Below are positions 1 to 11,614 of a stretch of DNA of 64,000 nt, piece by piece. The position numbers were made by a program, and so were the translations under genes. The notes under the pieces are model-generated. The model did not search any database and was not told where the DNA came from. It saw nothing but the letters and a program-made list of their open reading frames with translations. Position 1 is the stretch's first letter; the number at the start of each line of letters is the position of its first letter. Origin of the DNA: Ooceraea biroi (Eukaryota > Arthropoda > Insecta > Hymenoptera > Formicidae); contig NC_039510.1 in NCBI RefSeq assembly GCF_003672135.1, positions 3,224,001 through 3,288,000 of the forward strand, given 5' to 3'.

Positions 1-45
1 TGCCGTCTACGTCGATGTTAAATTTTACATTTCATTAATTTACAG

Positions 46-179
46 ACTCCTCGATAACGAAGGATAATCCTGCGCTATCAATGTTCAACGACTCGGAGGA
101 GGAGGTCATTTTTGGATCCGATGAGGACAGTCGGCGACCATTGACCCGCATCCCGCGAAACACGGAGGACAGCGACTGA
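46..179 (+). CDS. 3'-terminal coding exon of an unidentified gene (partial)
   Basis: A TTTACAG acceptor ends at 45 and is followed by an open frame of 43 full codons to TGA at 177-179; the exon begins with two bases of a split codon. The peptide is polar and acidic, with motifs NDSEEEVIFGSDEDSRR then PLTRIPRN and a final EDSD, as in the cytoplasmic or unstructured C-terminal tail of a larger protein. The rest of the gene lies left of the window. The product is not recognised. Seen: the splice acceptor, frame and stop. Inferred: that it is a terminal exon. Confidence 0.55.
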
Positions 180-1349
180 GAGGGCCTTAAGAAAAAAGAC
201 TTTTAACACATCCACGCATTCGCGAATTGCGAATCGACGGACAGAATCGTCAACCGAAGAAATAAGAGACAACTTGTGAACATTTCCAGTCTTCGCACTC
301 GCAGTCGTACTGCCGTCATCAAGAAGCTGTGAAAAGAAAAGTGAGTTCGAGTTGCGTTTATAAATAATCGAAGAATCAAGTGTTAATTTGAGATTTGAGG
401 AACCTTGCCGCATTTACGCAGAATTCAAGGCAAAGATGCGCATAACTGTACATAACTGTATAAATATAATAATGTGAATTTATGTATTGTATATCGCATA
501 TACGTAGAAATAACATGAATACTATCAGTCAGTTTTAGTTGCGTTTTTCTGCACTTTATAACGCGGAAAGTCGATGAACAAGAAATAGGAGCCAAGATAT
601 TGCGTTATGTTGAATACTTATAAGAAATTACGATAGTTTTTATACGAGATGTATTTGAGTGCGTTTGGTATGGCAAGTTTAATACAAACTAGCTATAGCA
701 TGTATGTAACATTACTCTAATGAAACGTTATGTTTTGTTACACACAGGATAATATACGTAAGAAATATATGAGAGCACGCGCGTATGAACACTACGTTAT
801 AAATGCGCATTTTATACTTGAAAGATTACTACATTTAAAAAGATTTAAAAGAGATGGTTTTAAGAGCTCGCGATATCAGATTTATTTTGACTTCAATGAA
901 AATATTATAAACGTATTGTATAAAAAATGTAATTTTCATAATCGTTCTTTTGTTTTCGTTTACGACAAACATGACGATTTGCGAGATAAACGATTATCCG
1001 TTTGCCGAAAGGCATGATATTATCTCCTCAATTAATAGCCATTTGTTATCACTGTTTGCATGTCTAAACAACGCTTATTATATAGCTAATAAAATATTAT
1101 ATGAATCCTTGGAACATTTATTTTCATCATCAACCTCGAGTATTATTATAGACCTGTAGATACTTACTAGATATTTACTGAATATTTTGTTCTGTGTGGG
1201 TATGCATAAAACAAGATATAGATTCATATTATGATAATGTAATTTGTGAGCAACTGAAAAGCGATGAAGAGAATGTCAGATTCCTATTCATACAGCAAAT
1301 TGTATTGCCCACTGACGAAATCTAGCAACTGATGTTTCCTTCGCAGGCA
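180..1349 (+). other. AT-rich stretch, 3' UTR then intergenic
   Basis: The first part is probably the 3' UTR of the exon ending at 179. No exact AATAAA is obvious close to the stop. Two overlapping AT-rich open frames (730-1017 and 950-1159) have biased composition with no recognisable domain and are not called as genes. Confidence 0.4.
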
Positions 1350-1352
1350 TAA

Positions 1353-1394
1353 CACACAGTTCATAACACCGAACTTGTTTTCTCAAAACAAGAG
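1353..1394 (+). other. Putative 5' UTR exon end of the CHK-like gene
   Basis: A consensus donor (AGAG|GTAAGT) sits at 1394/1395. A matching acceptor (TTTCAG) ends at 1926, just before the ATG at 1948. After splicing, the frame of that ATG runs back to an in-frame TAA at 1350-1352 with no earlier ATG, which supports 1948 as the start. The 5' limit of this exon cannot be seen; its stated start is only where the frame opens. Confidence 0.45.
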
Positions 1395-1947
1395 GTAAGT
1401 CCGATATGTCGTGCGGCTTGCCAGTTTCCCTCGTATCTTATAGTATATAGCTATAACTTTCCGTGTGCAGACAACGTACTTGCAGACAGAAACTTGCGGT
1501 AAATATCATCAAATTTCATTTGTTTTCACAGATAGCTTTTCTCTTACATGTCTCTTGCTTTGATGTGATTTCTCTTCAGTTTAAAACTTTTTATTTCATA
1601 CTATTACAGTTCGATTTTCATTATTCAAAATACGATTGGAAAAAAGCAGATAATATATTTTAATATATATACATACATATAATAATATTATTTGATATAA
1701 ACAATTAATGTTCCATGTTTTGTCTACGAATAAAACAAGGAGTCATGTGACAATGTAATTTTTAAACGATTGGAAGATGAAGAAAGTATAGTTTTCCAGT
1801 CTAGTCAGATACACAAATATGAATTTAAATACCTGCTGATAAATCTAACAATTTGACTTCGTGGGTCGTATCACCTTACACGTTTTACAAAAGATTTGAA
1901 ATAACTATTATCATGTTTTATTTCAGCAATATTATTTTTCTATTGCC

Positions 1948-3973
1948 ATGGATATTAGAAACAACAGCTACCCACTTTTAAGAAGGACGGTGTCCGTTTC
2001 GAATCAGTGCAGATACATATGTTATGGTTGTCCATTTGTAAAAGATTTGCTGATTAAGGAATTGTTCACCCGTGGCCTACTTTGGACACCGCATTTATAC
2101 GATCATATCAGTGTGCAACATTTCATGCCATATGAAACTACTCGAAATATATTACTTCGGGTGTCTGTAAGATGCAGCCAGATGCAAAATCACTTCCAAT
2201 TCATCGCCAAATTACCGAAAGCCAGACCGGAGGAGTCGAAACACAATCATTCGTTCCGGAACGAAGTGCTGTTCTATAGTATCAGGAAAAATTTCAGAAA
2301 TAGAATATTTCCAAACTGTTACTTCGGCAATCATTCTCCGCTTAAATCTGCGCACCCGGTTGTCGTACTGGAGGATCTGACTAAGTGCGGTTTCGCGCCA
2401 TTTGAACGTAAATTAAACAAGTCACGCCTGATAATCTGTGTGAAATTATTGGCAACATTCCATGCTAATACATACAGACTACAGAAGGAAAACAATAATA
2501 TTTATGTATTTTCTCTTTTCGAAATATTGAAGAGGGAAAGTAAAAAAGAAAGGATCGAACAACGGAAGGAAAGAGTCAGGTATTACAGCTCTTTTTGTCA
2601 TAACGTATTTCATGTGTTTTATAACAACATATTCTATGTGTTATACGATAAGAATATAATAAATCCAAATAAAGAGTATAAACTATTATACAGGGTGTCC
2701 CGGGTTTTAACCGACAAACTGCGGGAGCATATTCTACTAGTGGAAATAAGAAAAAATTCTTATATCGAGTTTGCTTAGAAATGCTTTATTACAAAGTTAT
2801 AAACCAATATTGAAAAGAAATATGAGATAAGTAACAACGGAACATAGTGTAGAATTTGCAAGGTCGAAGATGTTTATGTTATGTGTATTCACATGTATTC
2901 ATGTTCACTATGTTGAAACGATTCAGTATGATTGTTACTTTCACAACAGTAGCTGTTAGATTTCAATCGTCGTGTCAACTAGCAATTACTATCAGAATGC
3001 CAAAAGTGTTTTCAGATGAGGAATACACTGATATTCATTTCGTGTACGGATTCTGTGACGGAAATGCACGAGCTGCCGTACGAGAGTATCAACGTAGATT
3101 TCCTAACAGGAGAGTACCAGATAGATTTAAAGCAACGAATTACTAATTCAGTTACTGAGATGCAACAAAATTTTCAGGAATGTCGTACCGTAACAAATTC
3201 TGTACTACGTCGATGTCTAGCTTGTATCGATGTGCAAGGACAACATTTTGAAATGCGTCACTAAATCATTGCGTAGATAATTTTTATTTTTGTGAAAAAA
3301 TCCGTTGTCACTTATCTGATATTTCTTTTCAATATTGGTTTATAACTTTGTAATAAAGCATTTCTAAGCAAACTCGATATAAGAATTTTTTCTTATTTCC
3401 ACTAGTAGAATATGCTCCCGCAGTTTGTCGGTTAAAACCCGGGACACCCTGTATAAAGATGTATAAAATTTCTTTGATTTTGTTATTCGTAGGGTCTTTC
3501 TGAGTAGTACAATAATGTCCGAACTCGACAACGTTCTTAGAACAAAAATAAAGCGGAAACTGAAGAAAGTGGAACTGTTGAAGACGGATATCGCTTCGAC
3601 TATTATTCATGGTTGTTTCACGCGATCCAACATATTTGTCAAATATGATGATCAGGGATGCCGTACAAAGTTGATCGATTTTCAAGCGATAAAATATGAC
3701 TCGCCGTCAATCGATTTCGGCCGTATTTTTCTCACTAATCTGCCTAATGAACATAACGTATCAAAACTCGAAAATATGTTCAAGATCATACTGCACACTT
3801 ATTTAGAGAAGTTAAAAAAAGACTATCCGCGGGTGATTTTTACGCTTGTGCGACAGGACATTGTACACAACATGATACTCTCATATATTAATCTGAACGA
3901 TGAAGAGAAAGAAGCAATAGAAAATCATAAACCGATACTGCATATGCTTAATAAAATCGGCAGCTTTGATTGA
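1948..3973 (+). CDS. CHK/EcKinase-like small-molecule kinase family protein, possible pseudokinase (2 coding exons)
   Basis: The coding exons are 1948-2579 and 3493-3973, joined by a CAG|GTATTA donor and a TTCGTAG acceptor; phase 2 is kept and the product is 370 aa, slightly short for a family usually near 400. Family features: an AK plus FRNEVLFY pair (nucleotide-binding Lys and Glu of the N lobe), VVVLEDLTKCGF hinge, LLATFHA helix, then IIHG-CFTRSNIF and KLIDFQ with SPSIDFGRIF. These are typical of insect CHK proteins (ecdysteroid-kinase-like, choline-kinase fold). The catalytic-loop HGD reads HGC, and the glycine-rich loop is degenerate, so phosphotransfer may be lost; the metal-binding DFQ Asp is kept. 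The intron contains a transposon remnant. An AATAAA lies 150 bp after the stop. Seen: motifs and splice sites. Known: family roles. Inferred: pseudokinase status. Confidence 0.75.
2691..2841 (+). repeat. Left terminal inverted repeat
   Basis: A 151-bp arm, 149 of 151 positions complementary to 3301-3451. The mismatches are at 2824/3318 and 2833/3309. Confidence 0.9.
2997..3264 (+). pseudogene. Broken DUF4817-type transposon protein
   Basis: ATG at 2997 opens a 49-codon frame starting MPKVFSDEEYTDIHFVYGF, with an alternating helix pattern and a RRFPNRRVP stretch. This resembles the DUF4817 helix-turn-helix domain common in insect transposons. It stops at 3146. A second frame (+1) then runs to 3264 and ends in RRCLACIDVQGQHFEMRH, like the C-terminal end of insect transposon proteins (R-x-x-C then G-x-x-FE). 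The central catalytic part is missing and the two pieces are in different frames, so this cannot encode a transposase. The domain name comes from memory of the family, not from a search. Confidence 0.6.
3301..3451 (-). repeat. Right terminal inverted repeat
   Basis: Reverse-complement partner of 2691-2841, ending at the TATA flank. Confidence 0.9.
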
Positions 3974-5138
3974 AACCGTTTTTGACCACGTTTATTTCTT
4001 GTGAATCTGACATTTATTGTTTACGGAGAATATATGCAAAGTTTTTATTGACACTGCATTCTTGCTAAGGTAACCCATTTGGAATTTAGTACTTTGACTA
4101 ATTTCGTGCCAAAATACAAGTCAATAAAATTATGTTCACGTTAAACCAAGTTTTTTTCAGATATGTAGTAAACGCTAATCACAATAGAACTTTAAGTAGA
4201 CGATTTGTCAGAACTTTTATAGAAAAAGTGATAACATCAGAATTTGTAGAGAATATATAAAAAATATGAAATTAGCATAAGCAAACTATTAACTAAATAT
4301 TAATATTTATTATTAATTAATGTTGTTTGATGTTACATACTGATGTAAAAGCTTTCTATTTTCAGTATATATTCTGTACTGATTCTGATAGCATCATACG
4401 TGACAAGCACGTCATTACGACGTCACTACTATATCTTGTGCACGTCTACCCGACGTGCTTGCGACTTCTGTGCAAGCAGGGGAATATTAGAACAATAGAT
4501 CTTTTGCATTTTGCTCCAACTCTATTCACACGAGAGCCGATTTTACGATATTGTCGCGAGATTCAACCGTGGTATTTTCTAGTTCAGCCAATATATTTTG
4601 TTAATGCAAAATGAAAATGGACAAATACAAATACGCTTATTTCTATGCACGATGTTATCGGCGTTTCAAACAAATAAATGCTTCACTGAATATGTATGGA
4701 GAACATTTAGCAGAGAATCATCCTCCGCAAAACCGGATAAAGTTAGAAATATGAAATTATATATATACACATATATATATATAAACTTATTCTGTCAATT
4801 ATTCTTTCAATTCAATTGTTCTAGATTCTATTTTTAATACTTGTAACGAACATTCTCACAATTATAACTTTGCTTTTGATTTTTACCAATTATGTTATCT
4901 TATTGAACTTAATAAACTTTAATCTTTCAATGCATACTATATGATAAGAGTTTTATTGTTTATTAATCCTTTTTATTTTAACAATTTTTTGCAAGTGCGA
5001 GGTTCGATTTGTATATTCGATATATTTATATGAATAAGATTTATCTACTAAAGCTCGATAGATCCTTATAGATCTATCTACCTATCGGAACAAAAAAACA
5101 AAACGAAGCGACACATATGTATTTGGAATATATATTAA
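3974..5138 (+). other. CHK gene 3' UTR and AT-rich intergenic DNA
   Basis: AATAAA at 4123-4128 is the likely poly(A) signal of the CHK-like gene. An open frame at 4327-4614 and another at 4598-4837 have no recognisable domain. A short inverted pair, CAAGCACGTC and GACGTGCTTG, lies between about 4406 and 4470. Nothing else is clear. Confidence 0.4.
4123..4128 (+). terminator. Candidate poly(A) signal AATAAA of the CHK-like gene
   Basis: First exact AATAAA after the stop at 3973, in AT-rich sequence. Confidence 0.45.
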
Positions 5139-5390
5139 AGCGCGATAATGCTTGTATTTAGGTAACCGTTTACAAACATTAGTTCTACAAACCTTTTCAA
5201 GCTTTAATATGTCATTTCCATTAGACAGATTAGTAATCAAAATGCAGTCGAAATCGATCACCGATGAATCTAACATTACTGCTTTAAAATTGATAAATTT
5301 TAGTTTTGTTTTGTTAGTCTCATCATTTGTAGAATATTTTATTGCTCTTATTATTAAATTCTGCAGAAGGTTGCTCTGTGAGCAGCAAAA
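5139..5390 (-). pseudogene. Decayed C-terminal fragment of a CHK-like kinase
   Basis: The minus strand is open here with no ATG at its head. Its translation aligns with the neighbouring plus-strand CHK gene: TKLKFINFKAV against TKLIDFQAI, SSVIDFDCILITNLSNGND against SPSIDFGRIFLTNLPNEHN, then LKLEKV against SKLENM. A weak match to the HGC...SN loop occurs upstream (CCSQSN). The metal-binding Asp of DFQ is Asn here, and no N lobe is visible. It is probably a relic of an inverted tandem duplication, or a last exon of a gene whose other exons were not found. Confidence 0.6.
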
Positions 5391-5673
5391 TCGGAAGATT
5401 TTACTAGTTGTGTGTTAAAGAAATTGAGCCTTTATTACGAAATAATTTATACATTGAACATATTCTAGAGAAGATTATTTCTAAATTAATACATGATACG
5501 CGTTGGATATTTCTGATGTTGATAAATCTTCAATTCAAACATTGCAGAAGCAATTTAAGATGTGAGAAGGATAGAAATAAAGTACGCAACGACAATTGCC
5601 ATTCAATGTATGGTTTTATATCATAATGTTATTACAGAAATGGTATTTCATAATAATTAAAAGTAATAGTAGT
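5391..5673. other. AT-rich spacer between the CHK fragment and the pumilio 3' end
   Basis: Only short, low-complexity open frames. No feature recognised. Confidence 0.4.
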
Positions 5674-5679
5674 TTTATT
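5674..5679 (-). terminator. Candidate distal poly(A) signal of pumilio
   Basis: The plus strand reads TTTATT, i.e. AATAAA on the minus strand, with a T-rich stretch just beyond it in the transcript direction. It lies where AT-rich intergenic DNA meets the microsatellite-rich tract. Other TTTATT hexamers nearer the stop (for example near 7546) could also be used. Confidence 0.3.
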
Positions 5680-6286
5680 GATGAATCACTCGTGCGGGTG
5701 CGCTGACGGATTGACCTTATTGCGCCACCGCCTTTCGGGATGTCGACGTTCACGTCAATCGACGAGCGCACACGTATTTTTTTTTCTTTTGTTCAATTAC
5801 ATTTTCTTTTTGCATCAAATCTTCCCTTTTTTCTTTTCTCGTCATTATCATTATTATCATCATACATAATGGAAAAAAATGTTACATTTGTACAGCCATC
5901 ATATACATGTTACATTTAGAATACCGTTAATCCATTATCCACTTTTTTGTCTCGTTAAACGTGTGTGTATGGAGAGAGTATCATGTGTGTCTCCTTTTCT
6001 TTTTCCTTTCGGTGTGTATGTACGTGTATATACGTGTATGTATATGTATATCTTGGCGTGTGAATATGCCTACTTAATGAGAGTGAAATGCTATTTAGTC
6101 TCAACACAAACTACACCAGCACGGCTCTCTGCATCGCACAGTCGATCGCTAGGAGGTGGATTTTCGATGAGAAATTTTGCCAAACTCACAAGTTTATCTT
6201 TTTACGTCGGAATAACGAATATACCCAGAATAACAATCGGAGAATCAAGTGTTGAAGGTAGAGAAACGTGAAATTTCAAGTATATA

Positions 6287-6294
6287 TATGTACA
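6287..6294 (-). promoter_or_regulatory. Pumilio response element UGUACAUA in the presumed pumilio 3' UTR
   Basis: The plus strand reads TATGTACA, so the transcript would carry UGUACAUA, an exact UGUANAUA match. Confidence 0.4.
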
Positions 6295-9101
6295 CGATTA
6301 CGTTTTCAGCCTCCTGATAACGACCAATGTAGATTGCCCTACGTGCAATTTGTATCAAATCTAGAGTGTGACAAAGAGCGAAAGAGCGAGAGAGAGAGAT
6401 AGGTGAGACAATAAATAAGATCTAAAAGTAGGTATTCTTCGCTGCGTACAAAAAAAAAAACAGATAAAACTCAAGCAAGACGAAAGCAATACACGTGTGT
6501 AATTATCATTAAACGATTAATTCAATACAATAATCGCTGCGTCTACTTAATCGTAAATACGTAGCCGTTTGCGCAGCACGAGAACGAATATTATTTATCA
6601 CTATACTCAAGTATGTATAACTTTCCTTAATTGATTATATTTATAACATTATTTACTTTTTATTATTTCGATGCGCGGCGAACCGCTACCGAGACGATCC
6701 TACAAGATAATAACTCGATAGATCTCTAGTCCTCAGTGTCGTGTACGTGTGTCGGTGTAGTACGTGTGTATACGTGTAAAATGCAATTACATTGTCGCGG
6801 CTTTTTTTACCGAGAGAGAGAGAGGGAGAAAATAAAAATATAAATCGTACATTGAACCCGATAGACGGACAACGTGCACGGAAAATGACGCAACTGCCTC
6901 CGAATAATAGAATAATAAATAATCAATTGAACTACAAAATTGAAATACGGACGCACGATCGAACAAAAGTGAAAACGTATTTGTAGAACAATTCGTAGAA
7001 CGAAACGAGATTGTCGCGCAAGCGGACGAGACGAAATGTGCACGATGGATTCACACACGAGATACGTAAAGAATCAATGAAAATTGTAGGACGTAAAGGT
7101 AAAAAATCAAATAAAATCGAAATCTGTTAATTGTAAAACGACTAAACGATCGATTACGACGATTTCGTGACACACTCCAATTGCTGTTTCTTCGAATCAT
7201 CTGAATTCTATTAACGCATGCTGCCGATAATGTAAAGCAGAAAGGACCGATTGCAGACGTGTGACAAGTGATTGCGTGTGCTTATTCCACGTTACGCCGT
7301 CACCGCGAATACAGAATGCGAATAAACCGAGGAAAGTCGAACAAAACGGAAAAAAAAGAAAAAACTGACGACAGGCGAGTTGCTGCATTTGCCCAGTCTC
7401 GTTCGAACGAGAGAAAATTCGAGAATTTGGCGAGCGTGTGCGAATGTGGTTTTCCGTTTTCTTTTTTTTTTGTGTCATCATCACGATCGTGTTTTACCGT
7501 GTCTCGTAAAGTGGCGGGATAACGAAGAAGACAACGTCCGCGCTAGTTTTATTAACGCATTTACGGTAATGCCTCCGAGAAATGCTCTCTCGTTACGTCG
7601 TGTTTTCCGTTTTTCGCTTAAATGGTACAATGACGCGGTTTTTTTTCTCTTTATCTACTTGCACTGTTCTGCCTGTTTGTAAAAAACATTGTCGAAAATG
7701 ATCCTTTTTTTTTCATCAATGGCTATTTCATCGTCTCTACGTTCTATACACTAATATACAAGTTATGTGGATTTTGCCTGCTTTTCTTCTTTTAACCGTT
7801 TCTTTCTAAATCCTGTATGCCTGTCCGTCCCACTTATCTAATTTATCTGCTAATATGGAGTACATTTGTTTGCGGCTGTATTTACTTGTCTTACTTCCCT
7901 CTGCATATATCGTGTGTCTCAGACAGCATCACTGGCCCGTACAACGTTGCGTCTTGCGTCGTGTCGCGCGCGTATCACCTCTCGGCGACTATCACGCTCG
8001 CGAGATTAGAAGGTATTTGCATAGCCGTGTGAAATTTCCGACGTAGCCGCAATTTCAGAATCGTTAGAATCGAATAATTTAATCCGAGGCGCATCTCGCC
8101 TCATCGTGGATCATCTCGTTGTGCTGTTAAGCGCGCCATAGGAGCCAGTGATGGGATACGAACAGTGTTACGCATACATATATGACATATATCAGACAAA
8201 TATATATACGAGATATTTATATATATATTTAATATATACGTTCCAGGTATATATACGAAATATATATATACTTAAGTTAGCCCTGCGATTCCGTATTGTT
8301 GTGTAGTGGTACGTGTCTCTCGTGTACGTGTGTAAGCGAGTACGTGTCGGGGCGGGGGTGGCGGCGGAGGAGACGATGGAGAAGGTACGTGACCGTTTTT
8401 TAATGAAATGATGAGAATAGCGCGCAACTGTACATCAGTCTTAATATCAGGGCGCACCATTCCCGCTGATGTTCTCTAGCTTGTCCCCCTAGACGATTTT
8501 ACACATCGTCGCCGGTCTCGAGGCGAGGGCTCTCCCTTCTTCGATCAGACGCGATCCATTCAGGGGATGGATTTCTAGTCACGAGTACCGCGTACGATGC
8601 AATCGCGGAGCGTAACGGAGCGGAGCTTCTCTCCTCAAGACCGATCGATATCTTCGAGGAGAGGCGAAGTGCCTCTCTCGCTCGAGCAAAACGACAGAAA
8701 CTATTCATACATATACCAGCGCCGTGTGGCAGTTGATTCCGGTGGGTGTGAGATGAGCATGGGCAATCGAAGGATGTCAACGTGTCGTCCAGTTTTCCGA
8801 AACTGTCTCGAAATTGCACGAAATTCGCCTTTCGCAAGATATGCGTCTGTGTCTGTGTACGCGTGTACCGTGTACTGTATGTGTTGCGCGAGTGGTTTTT
8901 TCGTACGCCGATGGCCCGAGTGGACCCGAGTACAATGTGCAGTGTGTGCGTCTGTACTCTGTTCATGTATGTACTTGTCTGTTTTGTCTGTATATGTCTG
9001 CAAAGTGGGAGGTCGCAGATCCTTCATATATATATGATACAATTAGCGTGTAGTATTAAAATCATATACAATTGTTACAATATTTAAATAGTACTTATTA
9101 C

Positions 9102-9119
9102 ATATATATATATATATAT
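9102..9119. repeat. (TA)n microsatellite
   Basis: About nine uninterrupted TA units. Confidence 0.9.
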
Positions 9120-9151
9120 CATACCGATAAGGCTTAGATATACATATACAG

Positions 9152-9174
9152 ATATATATATATATATATATATA
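9152..9174. repeat. (TA)n microsatellite
   Basis: About eleven TA units, 30 bp from another TA tract. Confidence 0.9.
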
Positions 9175-10095
9175 TGTATACATATATTTATATATATGTA
9201 TAATCAATATTTATAAGGTTGCTTAATCTGTTGCCTTAATATTTTTATGTCCCGGTGAGAGAAAGAGGGGAGGAGAGACAGAGAGGGTCATTTTCTGCAA
9301 GTGAATTCTCGAAAGAAAAGCGAAAAAAGCGGGGATATGAAAGAGAGGATGCGAGGAGACAGAAAAAGGAGAGATGGGGAGAGCAGCGGAAAGAGAAAGG
9401 GACAATCGAGCCTGAAATACAGATATCCGAAAGGGAACGGAGTGGCTTTCCGTGATACAGTTTAGCAACGGCGACGTTGCATCTTCGATGCGATAATAGA
9501 AAATACATAATTATAACTCACACAATTGCAATGGCGAAATTTTAGTTGTATGTTTTTGTCGCTTCAACATATTCCAGGCAAGTGGATTCGTTGCATACAA
9601 CGATATTTTAGTGATACAATTATCGATTGTTCGTTCTCGTACGTATTTTCGCTCGCCGACATCGTTTCGAAGGGTTTTCGTCGCTGTAAAATTGTCTCGT
9701 TTCTTTCGAAATTTCGCACCAAAGACGCACCGTCGAAAGAGCAGCAAAGATGCTTCGAAATTAATACGGAACATCAGAGAAATTGGTCAATCGCTTCTCC
9801 CTTTGCTTCTCTTTCAGACAGAAATTACGCCGAGTTCACGCGGCTTACAAATCACAATGTTTTCGTGCAAGATTGTTTTCGCAATTTCAGTAAAATCGAT
9901 ATAACTTGTACGACAAATGCAGGAGTGAATCAAAAACTCATCAAATTTTCAGACTGAAATCTTGTTCGAGGTTGGCGTGATTTGCAATCCGACTTCGGGG
10001 AAGCATACAACAGTCGCATGATACAAAAGATACAATAAATCGAGCAAAGTTGGTGTAATTTCACCGGTCACCATTCCTTTCCATTTTTCTTCTCG

Positions 10096-10124
10096 TTTCT
10101 TTTTACACGCAATAAACGCATTTT
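10096..10124. repeat. 29-bp duplicated block, copy A
   Basis: Begins TTTCTTTTTACACGCAATAA and continues ACGCATTTT. Identical over 29 bp to 14118-14146; flanks diverge quickly apart from a shared CGTGTRTGT. Confidence 0.85.
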
Positions 10125-10471
10125 GACTCGTGTGTGTCGCGTCTCACCAACAGATATCGCATTTTTTCCGCACTATATAAAAAATTTACACTATTTATAA
10201 TTAAAAATCGCGATGAAACGTTCTTTTTGCATTTTTCTTCTTCTGATACACGAGGGGAGGGGAAGGAGCCTAAGTAGAGATGGAGAGAGAAAGAGAAATA
10301 TATATATATATATATGACGACAGAGCGCAATAGGTGTATAAATGTGATTTTCTACCCCTAGAGACGTCCATACCAAGTTTTCCGAGAAATAGAAACTTCA
10401 TCGGAATCGGATAGATTAATGAGAGAATGTACTTCGAATACGTTATATCATATTTATAAATGTGATACATA

Positions 10472-10499
10472 TGTGTGTGTATGTGTGTGTGTGTGTGTG
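10472..10499. repeat. (TG)n microsatellite
   Basis: Two TG runs separated by one A. Confidence 0.9.
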
Positions 10500-10615
10500 C
10501 CGAGTTTATATGCGTATATGTATATATGTATATGTATATATATATATTTATATGCATGTGCATATGTGTATATATGTATATACGGTGCGAGTGCGGTAAT
10601 ATATGCATATACATA

Positions 10616-10623
10616 TATTTACA
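10616..10623 (-). promoter_or_regulatory. Pumilio response element UGUAAAUA in the presumed pumilio 3' UTR
   Basis: The plus strand reads TATTTACA; the transcript sense is UGUAAAUA, an exact match. Confidence 0.4.
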
Positions 10624-11052
10624 CATGCCTTACTAATTAGCAATAGGCAGAAACGAGTAATCAAATAGAGGAAAAGGGAGACCCGTTAATCAAACAATAT
10701 GTCGATAGCATATTAGCAATAATAGCGACAATAATACACAATACAATATAATAATATATAATAATATAATAATAATAATAAAGGAGAGTGTATGATATAG
10801 GCAAACCGATAATCTTAACAGATAAGATATGAGATTTTGCGTTCGACTTTTTTCGCTCCGTACCTTTTTCTTTTATGCATGGTGAAGCTTCTTCTCGCTT
10901 AATTTATATATAGCTTCGCGTTATCGTTTCATGTAAATTTGACAGGGTGATCGATGAATCTACAGATGAGAGAAAGAGAGAGAGAAAGAGAGAAATAGAG
11001 AGTGAGAGTGAGAAAGAGAATACTTCTCGACCTTTTAATTTATACAGATGAG

Positions 11053-11069
11053 GCGCGCGCGCGCGCGCG
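11053..11069. repeat. (GC)n microsatellite
   Basis: An alternating GC run, potential Z-DNA, inside an otherwise AT/GA-rich region. Confidence 0.85.
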
Positions 11070-11606
11070 AGATTATTACACACGGATGAAGGAACTATTT
11101 TTCTCGTCATTCTCCTTAAATATTATAAACACGTTTTACATATCTTCCGCGTTCATTCGTTCGTTCGTTTATCCGTAATTCGCGTCAACGTTCCGATGGC
11201 GTGCACAGGCCCTGCGCCCTGCGTCTGCGATTGAGGATGAGGTGGCGGTTGGAATGTCTGTCTCGAGAGAGGTTTCATCAACCGTACGTCTCGCCTCGTT
11301 TGTAACAGTGTCCATCCTGTGTCTCTGCGTGTATGTGTGTGTCTGTCTCTATGTATTAATATCGAACGAGCATGTTCCTCAGCGATTTTCGGAAAGATCG
11401 CTCAAGAAAGAAAGATTCGACCGTTTTACATCTTGTCGCAAAAGTGTACACTACCTTTTAATATTTAATTCGTCGTTTCAAGCCCCCTTTTAACGTTTCA
11501 ACGAGAGCAATCGCCGCTTCGAACAGGGAGCGAGAGCGAGAGAGAGAGCGAAAGAGAAAGAGAAAGAATTACTTAAGAATTTGTCAATTTCTCGTTAATA
11601 AATCGT

Positions 11607-11614
11607 TATTTACA
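11607..11614 (-). promoter_or_regulatory. Pumilio response element UGUAAAUA in the presumed pumilio 3' UTR
   Basis: The plus strand reads TATTTACA; the transcript sense is UGUAAAUA. This is the copy closest to the stop codon, about 2.9 kb away. Confidence 0.45.

Larger units (their letters stand above)
2691..3451. mobile_element. Internally deleted DNA transposon with 151-bp terminal inverted repeats
   Basis: The element begins CAGGGTGTCCCGGG and ends with the exact reverse complement. The arms 2691-2841 and 3301-3451 match over 151 bp with two mismatches. TATA flanks both ends (2687-2690 and 3452-3455), giving a TA or TATA target duplication. The interior carries remnants of a transposon-type protein. 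High arm identity suggests a recent insertion. The superfamily is uncertain; the short, internally deleted structure fits a non-autonomous copy. Confidence 0.88.
2580..3492 (+). other. Intron of the CHK-like gene
   Basis: A 913-bp phase-2 intron. The transposon remnant at 2691-3451 fills most of it, leaving about 150 bp of original intron. Without splicing, exon 1 would read into the left terminal repeat and stop at 2778. Confidence 0.65.

Noticed and set aside
730..1159. Two overlapping small plus-strand frames before the CHK gene
   Set aside because: AT-rich composition, no domain, and no splice or poly(A) context that favours either.
10270..10640. Open frames rich in YIYIYI and CVCVCV on both strands
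   Set aside because: Translations of TA and TG microsatellites.
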